Positions 16,774-24,760 of a DNA stretch of 64,000 nt are shown in pieces. The notes under the pieces are model-generated. The model was given only the letters and a program-made list of their open reading frames with translations, searched no databases and was not told the origin of the DNA. Each line of letters begins with the position of its first letter. The stretch's first letter is position 1. Both the position numbers and the translations under genes were made by a program. The stretch covers positions 3,038,001-3,102,000 of the forward strand of contig NZ_CP130945.1 in assembly GCF_050389805.1 (NCBI RefSeq), written 5' to 3'. Source of the DNA: Bacillus_BD sp050389805. Lineage in GTDB: Bacteria; Bacillota; Bacilli; Bacillales; Cytobacillaceae.

Positions 16774-18039
16774 CTATGAATGTAACTTTGTGTGATTGGT
16801 TGAAAATTGTTCTGGATAACCATAGCTGCCATGCTCACTTAAATCCAAGCCCATCAATTCCTCTTCTTCGGTTACACGGATTCCGACGATCTTTTTCATG
16901 ATATATAATATAACATATGATACAACGAAGGCGTACAAACCGGAAGTGACAACCCCTAATAATTGAACCCATAATTGATGAAAGCCACCGCCATAGAGTA
17001 ACCCTGCTTGCCCAACAGTCGCTAACTCTGGTGTTGCAAAAAAACCTGTTGATAAGGTTCCCCATACCCCTGCTGTTCCATGGACAGAAAGCGCAAAGAT
17101 TGGATCATCAATTTTTTTACTTTCGAAAAATCTAGCACTATAGAATACGATGATTCCTGCGGTCAATCCAATGAGAACCGCTCCCCAAGTATCGACAAAT
17201 GCACAAGAGGCTGTAATGGCAACAAGTCCTGCTAATGCCCCGTTTAATAATGTAGGTACATCCGGTTTGCCAAGAACTACCCATGAAATAAAGGTAGCAG
17301 CTATCGCTCCTGAACCAGCAGCTAATGCTGTGTTTAAAGCAACAAAACCGAAAAATCCATCATCCACCGCAACGGTACTCCCAGCATTAAATCCAAACCA
17401 ACCTACCCAAAGAAAGAATACTGCCAATGACGTATACACTTGGTTGTGTCCCGCCAAATTGTTTGCTGCACCATCCGCGTTATATTTTCCAATACGCGGT
17501 TTTAATAGCATAGTAGCAGCCATGGCGGCCATTGCACCGGTTAAGTGAACAACGGTTGAACCTGCAAAATCTTGTTTACCATGATCCGCTAACCAGCCTC
17601 CACCCCAAATCCAATGAGCAATCACTGGATAAATTAGAACTCCAAATAAAATGGTAAAGATAACGTATACTGAGAATTTTGCCCTCTCCGCAAACCCTCC
17701 TAACGCAATAGTGATTGAAATACCGGCAAAAGCCATTTGGAACACGAAAAATACTGAAGTAGAAAGAGTCGCCTCTTCAATTTGTTCTCCTGAAAAAAAG
17801 AAATCACTCATACCAACAAAAAAGTTTGCATGATCTCCAAATGTAAAACCATAACCCACTGCCCAATAAACCAGGATCGCTAAGCTAAATGTGAAGACCG
17901 TCTTACCAGCAATATGCCCAGCATTTTTAGCCCTAGTAGAACCAGCTTCCAATAAAATAAAACCAGCAATCATAAAAATCACCAAAATAGCCCCTAACAT
18001 GACCCATACACTGTTCATTAAAAAAGCCGGATCATTCAT
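16774..18039 (-). CDS. nrgA: Ammonium transporter, Amt/NrgA family
   Basis: 421 residues with about 11 membrane helices. Conducts ammonium across the cytoplasmic membrane when nitrogen is scarce. Family signatures include FILLEAGSTRAKN near the start, AGFALGG-like AGISITIALGGFAERA, HWIWGGGWL, HLTGAMAAMAATMLLKPR, the pore histidines in AGHNQVYT and SVHGTAGVWG, and the charged tail RVTEEEELMGLDLSEHG that binds PII proteins. In B. subtilis nrgA is followed by the PII gene nrgB (glnK). No PII gene is next to it here, although the PII-binding tail is kept. Its promoter has two TnrA/GlnR boxes. Confidence 0.95.
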   Translation of the reverse strand: MNDPAFLMNSVWVMLGAILVIFMIAGFILLEAGSTRAKNAGHIAGKTVFTFSLAILVYWAVGYGFTFGDHANFFVGMSDFFFSGEQIEEATLSTSVFFVFQMAFAGISITIALGGFAERAKFSVYVIFTILFGVLIYPVIAHWIWGGGWLADHGKQDFAGSTVVHLTGAMAAMAATMLLKPRIGKYNADGAANNLAGHNQVYTSLAVFFLWVGWFGFNAGSTVAVDDGFFGFVALNTALAAGSGAIAATFISWVVLGKPDVPTLLNGALAGLVAITASCAFVDTWGAVLIGLTAGIIVFYSARFFESKKIDDPIFALSVHGTAGVWGTLSTGFFATPELATVGQAGLLYGGGFHQLWVQLLGVVTSGLYAFVVSYVILYIMKKIVGIRVTEEEELMGLDLSEHGSYGYPEQFSTNHTKLHS

Positions 18040-18080
18040 CTTGTATCTCCCCTTTTATCTGACTTTTTATTACACATTTA

Positions 18081-18097
18081 TGTTATATTTTATAACA
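18081..18097. promoter_or_regulatory. TnrA/GlnR box, downstream of amt start site
   Basis: TGTTATATTTTATAACA fits the consensus TGTNANATTTTNTNACA at every defined position. It lies about 10-26 bases after the predicted transcription start, a position from which a bound regulator should block transcription. Confidence 0.8.
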
Positions 18098-18113
18098 CCT
18101 TTGTGTATTTCTT

Positions 18114-18142
18114 ATTTTATGTAATAGATTTTAAACTGTCAA
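18114..18142 (-). promoter_or_regulatory. Sigma-A promoter of the ammonium transporter gene
   Basis: On the minus strand TTGACA (18142-18137), a 17-base spacer, then TAAAAT (18119-18114). Predicted start near 18107, giving a leader of about 68 bases. Confidence 0.8.
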
Positions 18143-18160
18143 TGTTTTCTAATAATTTAA

Positions 18161-18177
18161 TGTAATAAAATATTACA
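18161..18177. promoter_or_regulatory. TnrA/GlnR box, upstream of amt promoter
   Basis: Read on the minus strand, TGTAATATTTTATTACA fits TGTNANATTTTNTNACA at every defined position. Its centre lies about 62 bases before the predicted start; the activating TnrA site of B. subtilis nrgAB is closer (about -50), so activation here would act from roughly one helical turn further away. Confidence 0.85.
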
Positions 18178-18184
18178 TAATTAA

Positions 18185-18231
18185 AAAAGGGTAAGAGGTC
18201 ACCACCTTTCGGAAGGCCCTCTCACCCTTTT
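18185..18231 (-). terminator. Terminator of the YjcZ-family gene
   Basis: Long stem (aaaagggt / accctttt outer, cctt-tcgg-aagg inner hairpin) followed on the minus strand by six T. Confidence 0.8.
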
Positions 18232-18242
18232 ATTTTTAATTG

Positions 18243-18494
18243 TTAGTTGCAGTAACATGTTGCGCCAATAATGATTAATAGGATGAACAATACGACGATT
18301 AACGCGAAGCCGCCGCCGTAACAGCGTTGTCCTCCTACTACCGGGTATACTGGGTAGCTATAACCTTGAAAACATGGTTCTGGTTCGTAACCATACGGAC
18401 TTGTCATCGTCATTTGAGGCATATTTGGCATATTTGCCATATTTGCCATATTTGCCATATTCACATTAGCCATATTCGGCATATTTTCAAACAT
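18243..18494 (-). CDS. YjcZ-family sporulation protein with Asn-Met-Ala repeats
   Basis: 83 residues from the ATG at 18494, which lies 9 bases after aaggag; an ATG six bases earlier is too close to that site. The C-terminus (YGGGFALIVVLFILLIIIGA then TCYCN) is the hydrophobic YjcZ/YczI-type tail found in small sporulation-associated proteins of bacilli. The N-terminal third is a low-complexity run of Asn, Met, Ala and Pro encoded by a 9-base repeat (atggcaaat and variants) at about 18420-18490, followed by a Tyr/Pro-rich linker. Probably a membrane or spore-coat component; the molecular function is unknown. Confidence 0.85.
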   Translation of the reverse strand: MFENMPNMANVNMANMANMANMPNMPQMTMTSPYGYEPEPCFQGYSYPVYPVVGGQRCYGGGFALIVVLFILLIIIGATCYCN

Positions 18495-18661
18495 GTGCAT
18501 ACACTCCTTCTTATTAGGTAATTCCCTATCAACATATGTCATGATACTTGTCTATGTATGTGCATTTGCCTATTGCGTAAAATAAATCCTTATAATCTCG
18601 TCGAAGTTACGGTATCCTAACAATAAATAATAAATAAAGAAATTTTGAGGAGATGCGAAGG

Positions 18662-19738
18662 TTGAATAAGAAGAAAAGGAACATTTCCTTATTACTTTTA
18701 TCAATTTCCCTGTTGTTTACCACCTTTTATTTTATAAACGATGAAAAAGAAGTAAAAAGCGAGAACTTAACGTTATACGAAAAAATAAATACAGGTAAAG
18801 ATATTCATTACTTAATCATAGGCGATAGCATCGGACGGGGAGCAGGAGTTAAAGTTCGTTCTTTTACATGGTTTAATCAATGGGAAAAGTTAATGAAGCA
18901 TCATTATAACTTAAATTTAACTCGCCATTCTATTGTACAGAGTGGCGCAACGACATTTGAAGGCTTATATTTATTCAATCGCGAAAATAATCAACGTCCG
19001 GCAGATTTAATTTTTCTTATTTTTGGTGAAAATGATCGAAAATACATGAATGTTCATCAATTTTCCTTATTTTACGAATCTCTTTTAAGCAAAGCGAAAC
19101 AAGTCTATCCCAATGCCGAGATCATCACAATCACAGAAAGCTGTTTAACCAACGAATCCTTCGCTGATGTAATTAAACAACTTTCCGCTCAATACCAAAC
19201 CAAACATGTTGATATGCGAATTCCCTTTCAACAATCGAACTATTCAGCAGAGCAATTAACCATTGATCTCGTTCATCCTAATCAAAAAGGATATCAATTA
19301 TATGCCGAAGAACTCGTTAAAGTTATAAAACCTGAAACATATAAAGGACAGAAACCATCTATCGACCAATCTATTCAACCTTTAACGTTTAAGGAATTGT
19401 CCTCATACAAAAGGAAGGATCATTCTTTTATACAAAGAAATAACGATTTTGTTTCAAACGAACCAGGCTCATCCATTACCTATTCCTTTTCCGGCAAACA
19501 TCTAGGTGTTAAAGTTTGGGTTGGTAAAAATCAAGGGGATATTGATGTATTCATTGATCAGCAATATATTCGAACGATCTCAACTAATTGGCCCATTGAA
19601 AAATACAGAGGTTTATATATTGAAAGCAATTTGTCCGAGGGAGACCACGAAGTAAAGTTTGTTTATTCAAAAAAGAATTCTACAAAATATAAAAAGAAAA
19701 CAAACATCCAAATATCTTCAATCATCATTGCAAATTAA
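18662..19738 (+). CDS. ypmR: Exported SGNH/GDSL hydrolase (YpmR-like)
   Basis: 358 residues from a TTG 9 bases after gaggag; the ATG at 18653 abuts that site and is unlikely. A membrane anchor or signal (residues about 9-26) precedes an SGNH fold: block I GDSIGRG with the nucleophilic serine, block III GEND, and block V DLVHPN with the catalytic Asp and His. A beta-rich C-terminal domain (about 240-358) with no catalytic motif follows and may bind substrate. The family contains esterases and acetyl-hydrolases acting on cell-wall polymers or lipids. In B. subtilis ypmR stands beside ypmQ and ypmS in one direction; here it is turned to face them. Confidence 0.75.
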   Translation: MNKKKRNISLLLLSISLLFTTFYFINDEKEVKSENLTLYEKINTGKDIHYLIIGDSIGRGAGVKVRSFTWFNQWEKLMKHHYNLNLTRHSIVQSGATTFEGLYLFNRENNQRPADLIFLIFGENDRKYMNVHQFSLFYESLLSKAKQVYPNAEIITITESCLTNESFADVIKQLSAQYQTKHVDMRIPFQQSNYSAEQLTIDLVHPNQKGYQLYAEELVKVIKPETYKGQKPSIDQSIQPLTFKELSSYKRKDHSFIQRNNDFVSNEPGSSITYSFSGKHLGVKVWVGKNQGDIDVFIDQQYIRTISTNWPIEKYRGLYIESNLSEGDHEVKFVYSKKNSTKYKKKTNIQISSIIIAN

Positions 19739-19774
19739 AAGCATACTAATCGGGAGAATCCCATTAGTATGCTT
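19739..19774. terminator. Bidirectional terminator
   Basis: 12-bp stem aagcatactaat / attagtatgctt with an inner ggga / tccc pair, between convergent genes. Confidence 0.8.
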
Positions 19775-19778
19775 CTAA

Positions 19779-20363
19779 CTACTTCATAGGAAGCTGTAAA
19801 GAAAAACGTATGTCATCTTCCTTTAAATTAAACTCCTCTACTTTAATCTTGAAATCACTTTTTAGTTTTAAATCCTGTAAAGCGACAAATACTTTTTCTT
19901 CATTTGGATGGACCGTAATCCATCCAGGAAGTGAATCACTACTTTGAATAAACCCAAGGACAAGCGGGGCTGGTAAACTAAATTTTCCAATTGTCATATT
20001 TTTTTGGTGTAATTCTACATCACCATTATCCAAAACAAAAGGTTCGAACGTTAATTTTACATCAATTGTTTCTTGAAGAATAGGAATGTTCCCTACAAAC
20101 TCTACTTCATCCGTTAAAGTTACGTGATAATCAAAATTCCCAGTTTGTTGTTCTTCTATATAATGGTGAATCAATTGATTCAGATCCTGCTTGTTAGTAT
20201 GAATGGTAAACAACATCCCTTCCTCTTTTGGAATCGAACGAGGCGACCTAGTTTCGTTTTCACCACTTGTGATTAGTTGAAAAAACAAAAATAAAAGTAT
20301 GAGGATCACAACATTCAATCCTAATAGCAAATAAAACAATCGCTTATAATGATATACTTTCAA
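19779..20363 (-). CDS. ypmS: YpmS family membrane-anchored protein (DUF2140)
   Basis: 194 residues. One N-terminal helix (LFYLLLGLNVVILILLFLFF) anchors an extracytoplasmic beta-rich domain; the features LTDEVEFVGNIPILQETIDV, FVLDNGDVEL and LPAPLVLGFIQ fit the YpmS family. It starts with TTG after gggggat. It lies 46 bases after the SCO-like gene, in the same direction. Function unknown. Confidence 0.82.
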   Translation of the reverse strand: MKVYHYKRLFYLLLGLNVVILILLFLFFQLITSGENETRSPRSIPKEEGMLFTIHTNKQDLNQLIHHYIEEQQTGNFDYHVTLTDEVEFVGNIPILQETIDVKLTFEPFVLDNGDVELHQKNMTIGKFSLPAPLVLGFIQSSDSLPGWITVHPNEEKVFVALQDLKLKSDFKIKVEEFNLKEDDIRFSLQLPMK

Positions 20364-20391
20364 TGACTTATCCCCCTATATAAACAGGAAA

Positions 20392-20411
20392 AGGTCTTTT
20401 TTCAAAGACCT
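20392..20411 (-). terminator. Hairpin at the end of the SCO-like gene
   Basis: aggtcttt / aaagacct pair around a 4-base loop, followed on the minus strand by a short T run; overlaps the stop codon and lies just ahead of ypmS. Confidence 0.6.
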
Positions 20412-20988
20412 ACTGCAGAATCTTAATATCATTAATGATATCATCCATCGGAATATCTCCCAAACCTGAATAATCCTTCATTACATTTCCATCTTGATCA
20501 ATTAAATAAAAAGCGGTTCCATGAATAACTTGATCACCAGATTGTGGTTTTTTAACAATCGCTTTAAAAGAATTTAAGGCAAATTGTTCAATGGATTCTT
20601 GTGAATAACCCGTTAGAAAATTCCAGTTCGTATCATCAACTTGAAATTGTTTTCCAAACTCAGTTAATATTTCTGGAGTATCTATGGTCGGATCGACACT
20701 AAAAGAAACAAATTCGATATTTTCGATCCCTTCCTCTTTTACTCTATCTTGCAAAATTTTCATGTTTGCGGTCATGGGTAGACATACATCATCACAATTA
20801 GTAAAAATAAAGTTTGCCACCCAAACATTTCCTTCTAAATCTTTTAGTCCAAAAGATTCGCCTTTTTGGTTGGTATGAGTGAAATCCTCTACAGTATAAT
20901 TCAAAGGATTATCAATTTCAGATTTACCACATGCAGATAAAATAAGTATAAGTATAATAAAATGAAACGAAACAATTCGAAGTTTCAC
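20410..20988 (-). CDS. ypmQ: SCO1/SenC family lipoprotein (YpmQ)
   Basis: 192 residues. Lipobox LSAC (C20) and a thioredoxin-like domain with the copper ligands C65 and C69 (NCDDVC) and H156 (VIHGTAF). Helps assemble the copper centre of cytochrome c oxidase on the outer face of the membrane, or acts as a thiol reductase. Start moved to the GTG at 20988, 6 bases after aaggggtg; the GTG at 20997 overlaps that site. Confidence 0.88.
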   Translation of the reverse strand: MKLRIVSFHFIILILILSACGKSEIDNPLNYTVEDFTHTNQKGESFGLKDLEGNVWVANFIFTNCDDVCLPMTANMKILQDRVKEEGIENIEFVSFSVDPTIDTPEILTEFGKQFQVDDTNWNFLTGYSQESIEQFALNSFKAIVKKPQSGDQVIHGTAFYLIDQDGNVMKDYSGLGDIPMDDIINDIKILQ

Positions 20989-21063
20989 AACATTCACCCC
21001 TTAGCATTATTCTACTGAACTATCATTTTTCTTTCAATTATTCTCACTTATAATGCTAGAATA

Positions 21064-22278
21064 TTATTTTCCACGGAATGATGTAGGTTCTTTTGAAACG
21101 GGAACAAAAATTTTAAACGTCGTCCCCACTCCTTTTTCACTCATCACTTCAATCTTCCCACGCATTCTTTCAATTATTTGATAGCAGACCGTTAACCCCA
21201 TCCCTGTTCCTTTTTCTTTTAAACTATAAAAAGCGGTTCCAAGCCTATTAACTTCTTCCTGTGTCATCCCAATACCAGTATCAGTAATTTCAAATACACC
21301 ATACGAGCCTTCTTGATAAAGTTTAAAAGATAATTCCCCACCATCTTTTAATGCTTCAATTCCATTTTTTAAAATATTAATTAACACTTGTTGTAATTCA
21401 TTCTTATTTCCTTTTATCGTTACGTTTTCTAAAATAGGTGTAATCAAAATAATATTCTTCGTCATTTTTGCATAGGAATTCATCAAATCCAACGCTTTTT
21501 CAGCCAATTCCTTTGCATCGAGCCGTTCCGTTTTTTCCATATCCGGTTTGGCCAATGACAGATAATCATTAATAATCGTTTCAGCTCGTTCCATTTCCTC
21601 AATCATCAAACGAATATACATTCGTTCTTCTTCAGTCATATGTTCTTTCGCTAAAAAGATTTGTAAAAATCCTTTTACAACAGTCATCGGATTTCTAATC
21701 TCATGGGCAACCGAGGCTGCTAATTGTCCGATTGCATTCATTTTTTCCGCTCGTTGCAATTCTCGAAATACCATTGATTTTTCCAACAAGATATCCAGTT
21801 GTTTAAAAACATCCTGCAAATTTTGAAATTCTACACGTTCACCATATGCATCCATTTTTTCGTTCGTAATGATAATCTTATCAACAAGAGTTGTCAGATG
21901 TTCTGTAACATCATTAAACCGAAGACATAGTTCTCCTAATTCTGGATGGTTACCTACTTCAAGTTTTACATTAAAATTCCCTCGAGCAATCTCATTAAAT
22001 CCATATGTTAAATGGTGTATAGGTTCATGAATGGAGATACATAGTCTTCTTAAAAAGAGAAAAAGTATCGTGCTGATACATAGAAATAATAAAGAGGAAA
22101 ACAGTAGATACTCTTTCTTCATTGTTACAAGTAATTCTATTCTTATTTGATCGTTCAAAAATATTGTGATAAATAGATAGCTAGCTATTACAGTTATAAC
22201 AACAGTTAAAATGGATATGAACAATGTTACGGAAAGTACTTTTTTCGTTAATGAGGGGTTTAATCGAAATCCTTTCAT
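21064..22278 (-). CDS. Sensor histidine kinase, orphan
   Basis: 404 residues. Two membrane helices (about 14-42 and 57-76) with only a short external loop, a HAMP domain (about 80-130), a coiled segment, the phospho-acceptor box VAHEIRNPMTVVKGF, and an ATPase domain with N box LINILKNGIEAL, G1 ITDTGIGM and G2 GTGMGLTVC. No response regulator gene is adjacent. Architecture and tight H-box match resemble KinB/KinE-like kinases that feed Spo0F, but orphan status does not prove this. The small external domain suggests that it senses through the membrane or through a partner. Confidence 0.85.
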   Translation of the reverse strand: MKGFRLNPSLTKKVLSVTLFISILTVVITVIASYLFITIFLNDQIRIELLVTMKKEYLLFSSLLFLCISTILFLFLRRLCISIHEPIHHLTYGFNEIARGNFNVKLEVGNHPELGELCLRFNDVTEHLTTLVDKIIITNEKMDAYGERVEFQNLQDVFKQLDILLEKSMVFRELQRAEKMNAIGQLAASVAHEIRNPMTVVKGFLQIFLAKEHMTEEERMYIRLMIEEMERAETIINDYLSLAKPDMEKTERLDAKELAEKALDLMNSYAKMTKNIILITPILENVTIKGNKNELQQVLINILKNGIEALKDGGELSFKLYQEGSYGVFEITDTGIGMTQEEVNRLGTAFYSLKEKGTGMGLTVCYQIIERMRGKIEVMSEKGVGTTFKIFVPVSKEPTSFRGK

Positions 22279-22436
22279 TTTTATATCTCCAATTCATTAT
22301 GCATTTTCCATATTACAATTAAATAGTAATTAAAATAGCCTTTATTGATATCATTGTTTTCGACAATCTTTGATAGAATTCCTTCTTTTTTAAAATAATC
22401 TTAAAACATTTACAAAAAGTAAAAAAAGCTTCTAAA

Positions 22437-22513
22437 AAAAAGTGTCAGGCATCTGAACGATTTAGTTATAGTTATAATCTATCACTAAATCGTTCAGATG
22501 CCTGACACTTTTT
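22437..22513. repeat. Perfect 30-bp inverted repeat, 17-base loop
   Basis: Left arm 22437-22466 and right arm 22484-22513 are perfectly complementary; key core gtgtcaggcatctgaacgat. It follows the degV stop by 11 bases and on the minus strand is followed by eight T, so it can terminate degV transcription. The arm length far exceeds a normal terminator, and the gtgtcaggca core recalls repeated intergenic hairpins of bacilli. Confidence 0.85.
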
Positions 22514-22524
22514 ATAAATCTCTT

Positions 22525-23367
22525 TTATTCTACAAAATACATAAACCCAATTGCGCCGGGACCAGTATGAGTACTAATCACCGGTGTTGTTTCTTCAAGT
22601 TTCATTTGATCATATCCCGTTTTCTCTTTAATCGCTTCTTTAATTTTCATCGCTAATTCATGACCATCCGCATGAACAAGTGCAACTTCTTTAATAACTT
22701 TTTCCTTTACATCCTCTGCAAAATGCTTGGCAATATATTTGGCAGCTTGAGCATGACTTCTTACCTTAGCCACTGGAGTGTATTCGCCATTTTCTAAAGA
22801 GGCAATTGGCTTAATATTCAATAAAGAACCAACCATAGCAGCCCCTTTACCAATCCTCCCCCCTTTTGACAAATTCTCTAATGTATCAACAACGATATAT
22901 AATCGTGATTGCTTACGAATTTCCTCGAGTCTTGACATGATCGATTCGACTGTCTTCCCTGCAATTGCCATTTTAGCTGCCTCTAATACTTGAAATGACA
23001 GCGCTTTAGAAATAAACTCTGAATCAACCACTTTCACATTGGTATTTGTCATACTCGCAGCACCTTCTGCTGAATTTACAGTTCCACTCATTTTACCTGT
23101 TAAGTGAATGGAAATGACATCATACCCTTCTGTCCCTAAACGATCATATACCTCAAGAAATAGACCTGAAGAAGGCTGAGATGTTTTCGGTAACTCTATC
23201 GATTTTTTCATTTTCATCATAAATTCTGATGGGGTGATATCAATGCGATCTCTATAGGTTTCACCGTCAATGTTAATGGTTAAAGGCACAATCTCTATAT
23301 TAAATCTTTCAATTTCTTCGTTAGATAGATCACATGTCGAATCTGTAACAATTTTAATTTTGGTCAA
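22525..23367 (-). CDS. degV: DegV family fatty-acid-binding protein
   Basis: 280 residues. The opening IKIVTDSTCDLS, the lipid-head-group motif SIHLTGKMSGTVNSA, and the C-terminal THTGPGAIGF are those of DegV/FakB proteins, which present fatty acids to the kinase FakA. The TTG at 23367 lies 8 bases after aagga; a GTG at 23376 overlaps that site. It stands alone, ahead of a giant hairpin. Confidence 0.9.
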   Translation of the reverse strand: MTKIKIVTDSTCDLSNEEIERFNIEIVPLTINIDGETYRDRIDITPSEFMMKMKKSIELPKTSQPSSGLFLEVYDRLGTEGYDVISIHLTGKMSGTVNSAEGAASMTNTNVKVVDSEFISKALSFQVLEAAKMAIAGKTVESIMSRLEEIRKQSRLYIVVDTLENLSKGGRIGKGAAMVGSLLNIKPIASLENGEYTPVAKVRSHAQAAKYIAKHFAEDVKEKVIKEVALVHADGHELAMKIKEAIKEKTGYDQMKLEETTPVISTHTGPGAIGFMYFVE

Positions 23368-23484
23368 ATACCACACATCCTTAAAGTTAATAAGCTGTAA
23401 CTACTTTGACAATAATATGTTTTTTAACAATAATCAATGGAAACTTTTTTTACGCATATCTTTTTTATTTTTAAAAATGAAAAT

Positions 23485-23511
23485 GGGAATAGGTTGAAAC
23501 AACCTATTCCC
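23485..23511 (-). terminator. Terminator of tatC
   Basis: 12-bp stem gggaataggttg / caacctattccc with a 3-base loop; T-rich sequence follows on the minus strand. Confidence 0.8.
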
Positions 23512-23520
23512 ACTATTACA

Positions 23521-24282
23521 TTACTCCTCTACCGTATCAGCTTCTACTCCGTACTGTTCTTCCCATTCTTTTTGCTTTTTCATTTTACGTTTATACACAA
23601 TTTTAGATAGACTCACACTTATTTCATATAAAAAGATGAGTGGTACTGCTACTAAAAAGTCTGACATAAAATCAGGTGGTGAGATAAAAATTGCAATAAT
23701 AATCAAAACAAAGTAAGCATATTTTCGAATTTTAGTTAATACATATGGATTAATAATTCCTAATGATGTTAAGAACATCATGACAACAGGTAATTCAAAT
23801 AAAACACCAAATGGAATCGTTGTATTAAAAATAAAACGGAAATATTTTTCAGCTGTAAAGTTGGTAACCATCATTTCTCCACCGAGTTCTATTAAAAAAC
23901 CCATAACCGTCGGAAAAATAACGAAATAACCAAAACATAAACCTACAATAAATAGAATAAATAATGCTGGTACATAGGATAATGAAATTTTTCTTTCAAT
24001 TGGTTTGAGAGCTGGTTTTATAAAAAGCCAAACTTGAGTAGCTAGTACAGGAATAGTGCCAGCAACACCGATGACAGCTGCAAGCATAAAATAAACCCAC
24101 AATATATCGCTCGGTCCGAGCACGATGAGCTTTACATCTAAATCTCGAACAAACCAATTATAAATGTCTTCCACAAACATAAAGCCAACAATAAAAAAGA
24201 TGATAAATGCTGCCAGCGTTATAATAAGTCTCGTTCTTAGTTCGTCTAAATGATCAATGATATTTAACTCTTTATCTTCCAT
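23521..24282 (-). CDS. tatC: Twin-arginine translocase subunit TatC
   Basis: 253 residues with six membrane helices; core receptor for folded Tat substrates. LNIIDHLDELRTRL is the conserved cytosolic N-terminus, F-x-x-E in NTTIPFGVLFELPVV is the key loop, and the ending RKYAYFVLIIIAIFISPPD is typical. Forms the minimal two-component TatA-TatC system with the gene immediately upstream. Confidence 0.95.
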   Translation of the reverse strand: MEDKELNIIDHLDELRTRLIITLAAFIIFFIVGFMFVEDIYNWFVRDLDVKLIVLGPSDILWVYFMLAAVIGVAGTIPVLATQVWLFIKPALKPIERKISLSYVPALFILFIVGLCFGYFVIFPTVMGFLIELGGEMMVTNFTAEKYFRFIFNTTIPFGVLFELPVVMMFLTSLGIINPYVLTKIRKYAYFVLIIIAIFISPPDFMSDFLVAVPLIFLYEISVSLSKIVYKRKMKKQKEWEEQYGVEADTVEE

Positions 24283-24360
24283 TCATTTCCCCTGCCGTAT
24301 TTAAAATCGATATTGGAACTTCATGACAGTAAAATGTAGTTCAACGTTTCACTAATCAAG

Positions 24361-24395
24361 AAATAAGGTGTAAGACGAATCCTTACACCTTATTT
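24361..24395 (-). terminator. Hairpin between tatA and tatC
   Basis: A 14-bp stem (aaataaggtgtaag / cttacaccttattt) overlaps the tatA stop codon. It may lower tatC expression relative to tatA, which is needed in larger amounts, or stabilise the tatA message. Confidence 0.65.
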
Positions 24396-24593
24396 AGTCA
24401 CTTCTTTGACTTCTTTCTTTACATCCTCTACTTCGTCCATAACATCACTTGTAAGTTCACGTGTTGATTTTTTAAATTCCTTTAATGTTTGACCGAATGC
24501 ACGTCCTATTTCAGGTAATTTTTTTGGACCAAAAATAATAAGAGCTAATACAAGGATTAAAATTAATCCTGGGATACCAATATTGGATAGCAT
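24390..24593 (-). CDS. tatA: Twin-arginine translocase subunit TatA
   Basis: 67 residues: one membrane helix, the hinge FGPKKLPEIGRAFG and a charged amphipathic tail. Pore-forming partner of TatC. Site aaggggga before ATG. Of the Bacillus type in which TatA also covers the TatB role. Confidence 0.95.
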   Translation of the reverse strand: MLSNIGIPGLILILVLALIIFGPKKLPEIGRAFGQTLKEFKKSTRELTSDVMDEVEDVKKEVKEVTK

Positions 24594-24760
24594 ATTGTAA
24601 CTTCCCCCTTTGAAGTTAATAGTCTTTATTTCTAATTTAATTATATTATAAAAGAATAATTATGGGGAGATAGACAATGATTCTTCATATAAACTTCATA
24701 ATTAAAACATTTCTTTACAAACTGTGATATTTATCATTTAAATAAGACAGTTTGTACTCA

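Noticed and set aside
18420..18490. Short repeats that could be mistaken for a CRISPR-like array
   Set aside because: The 9-base units are in frame inside a protein gene and have no spacers.
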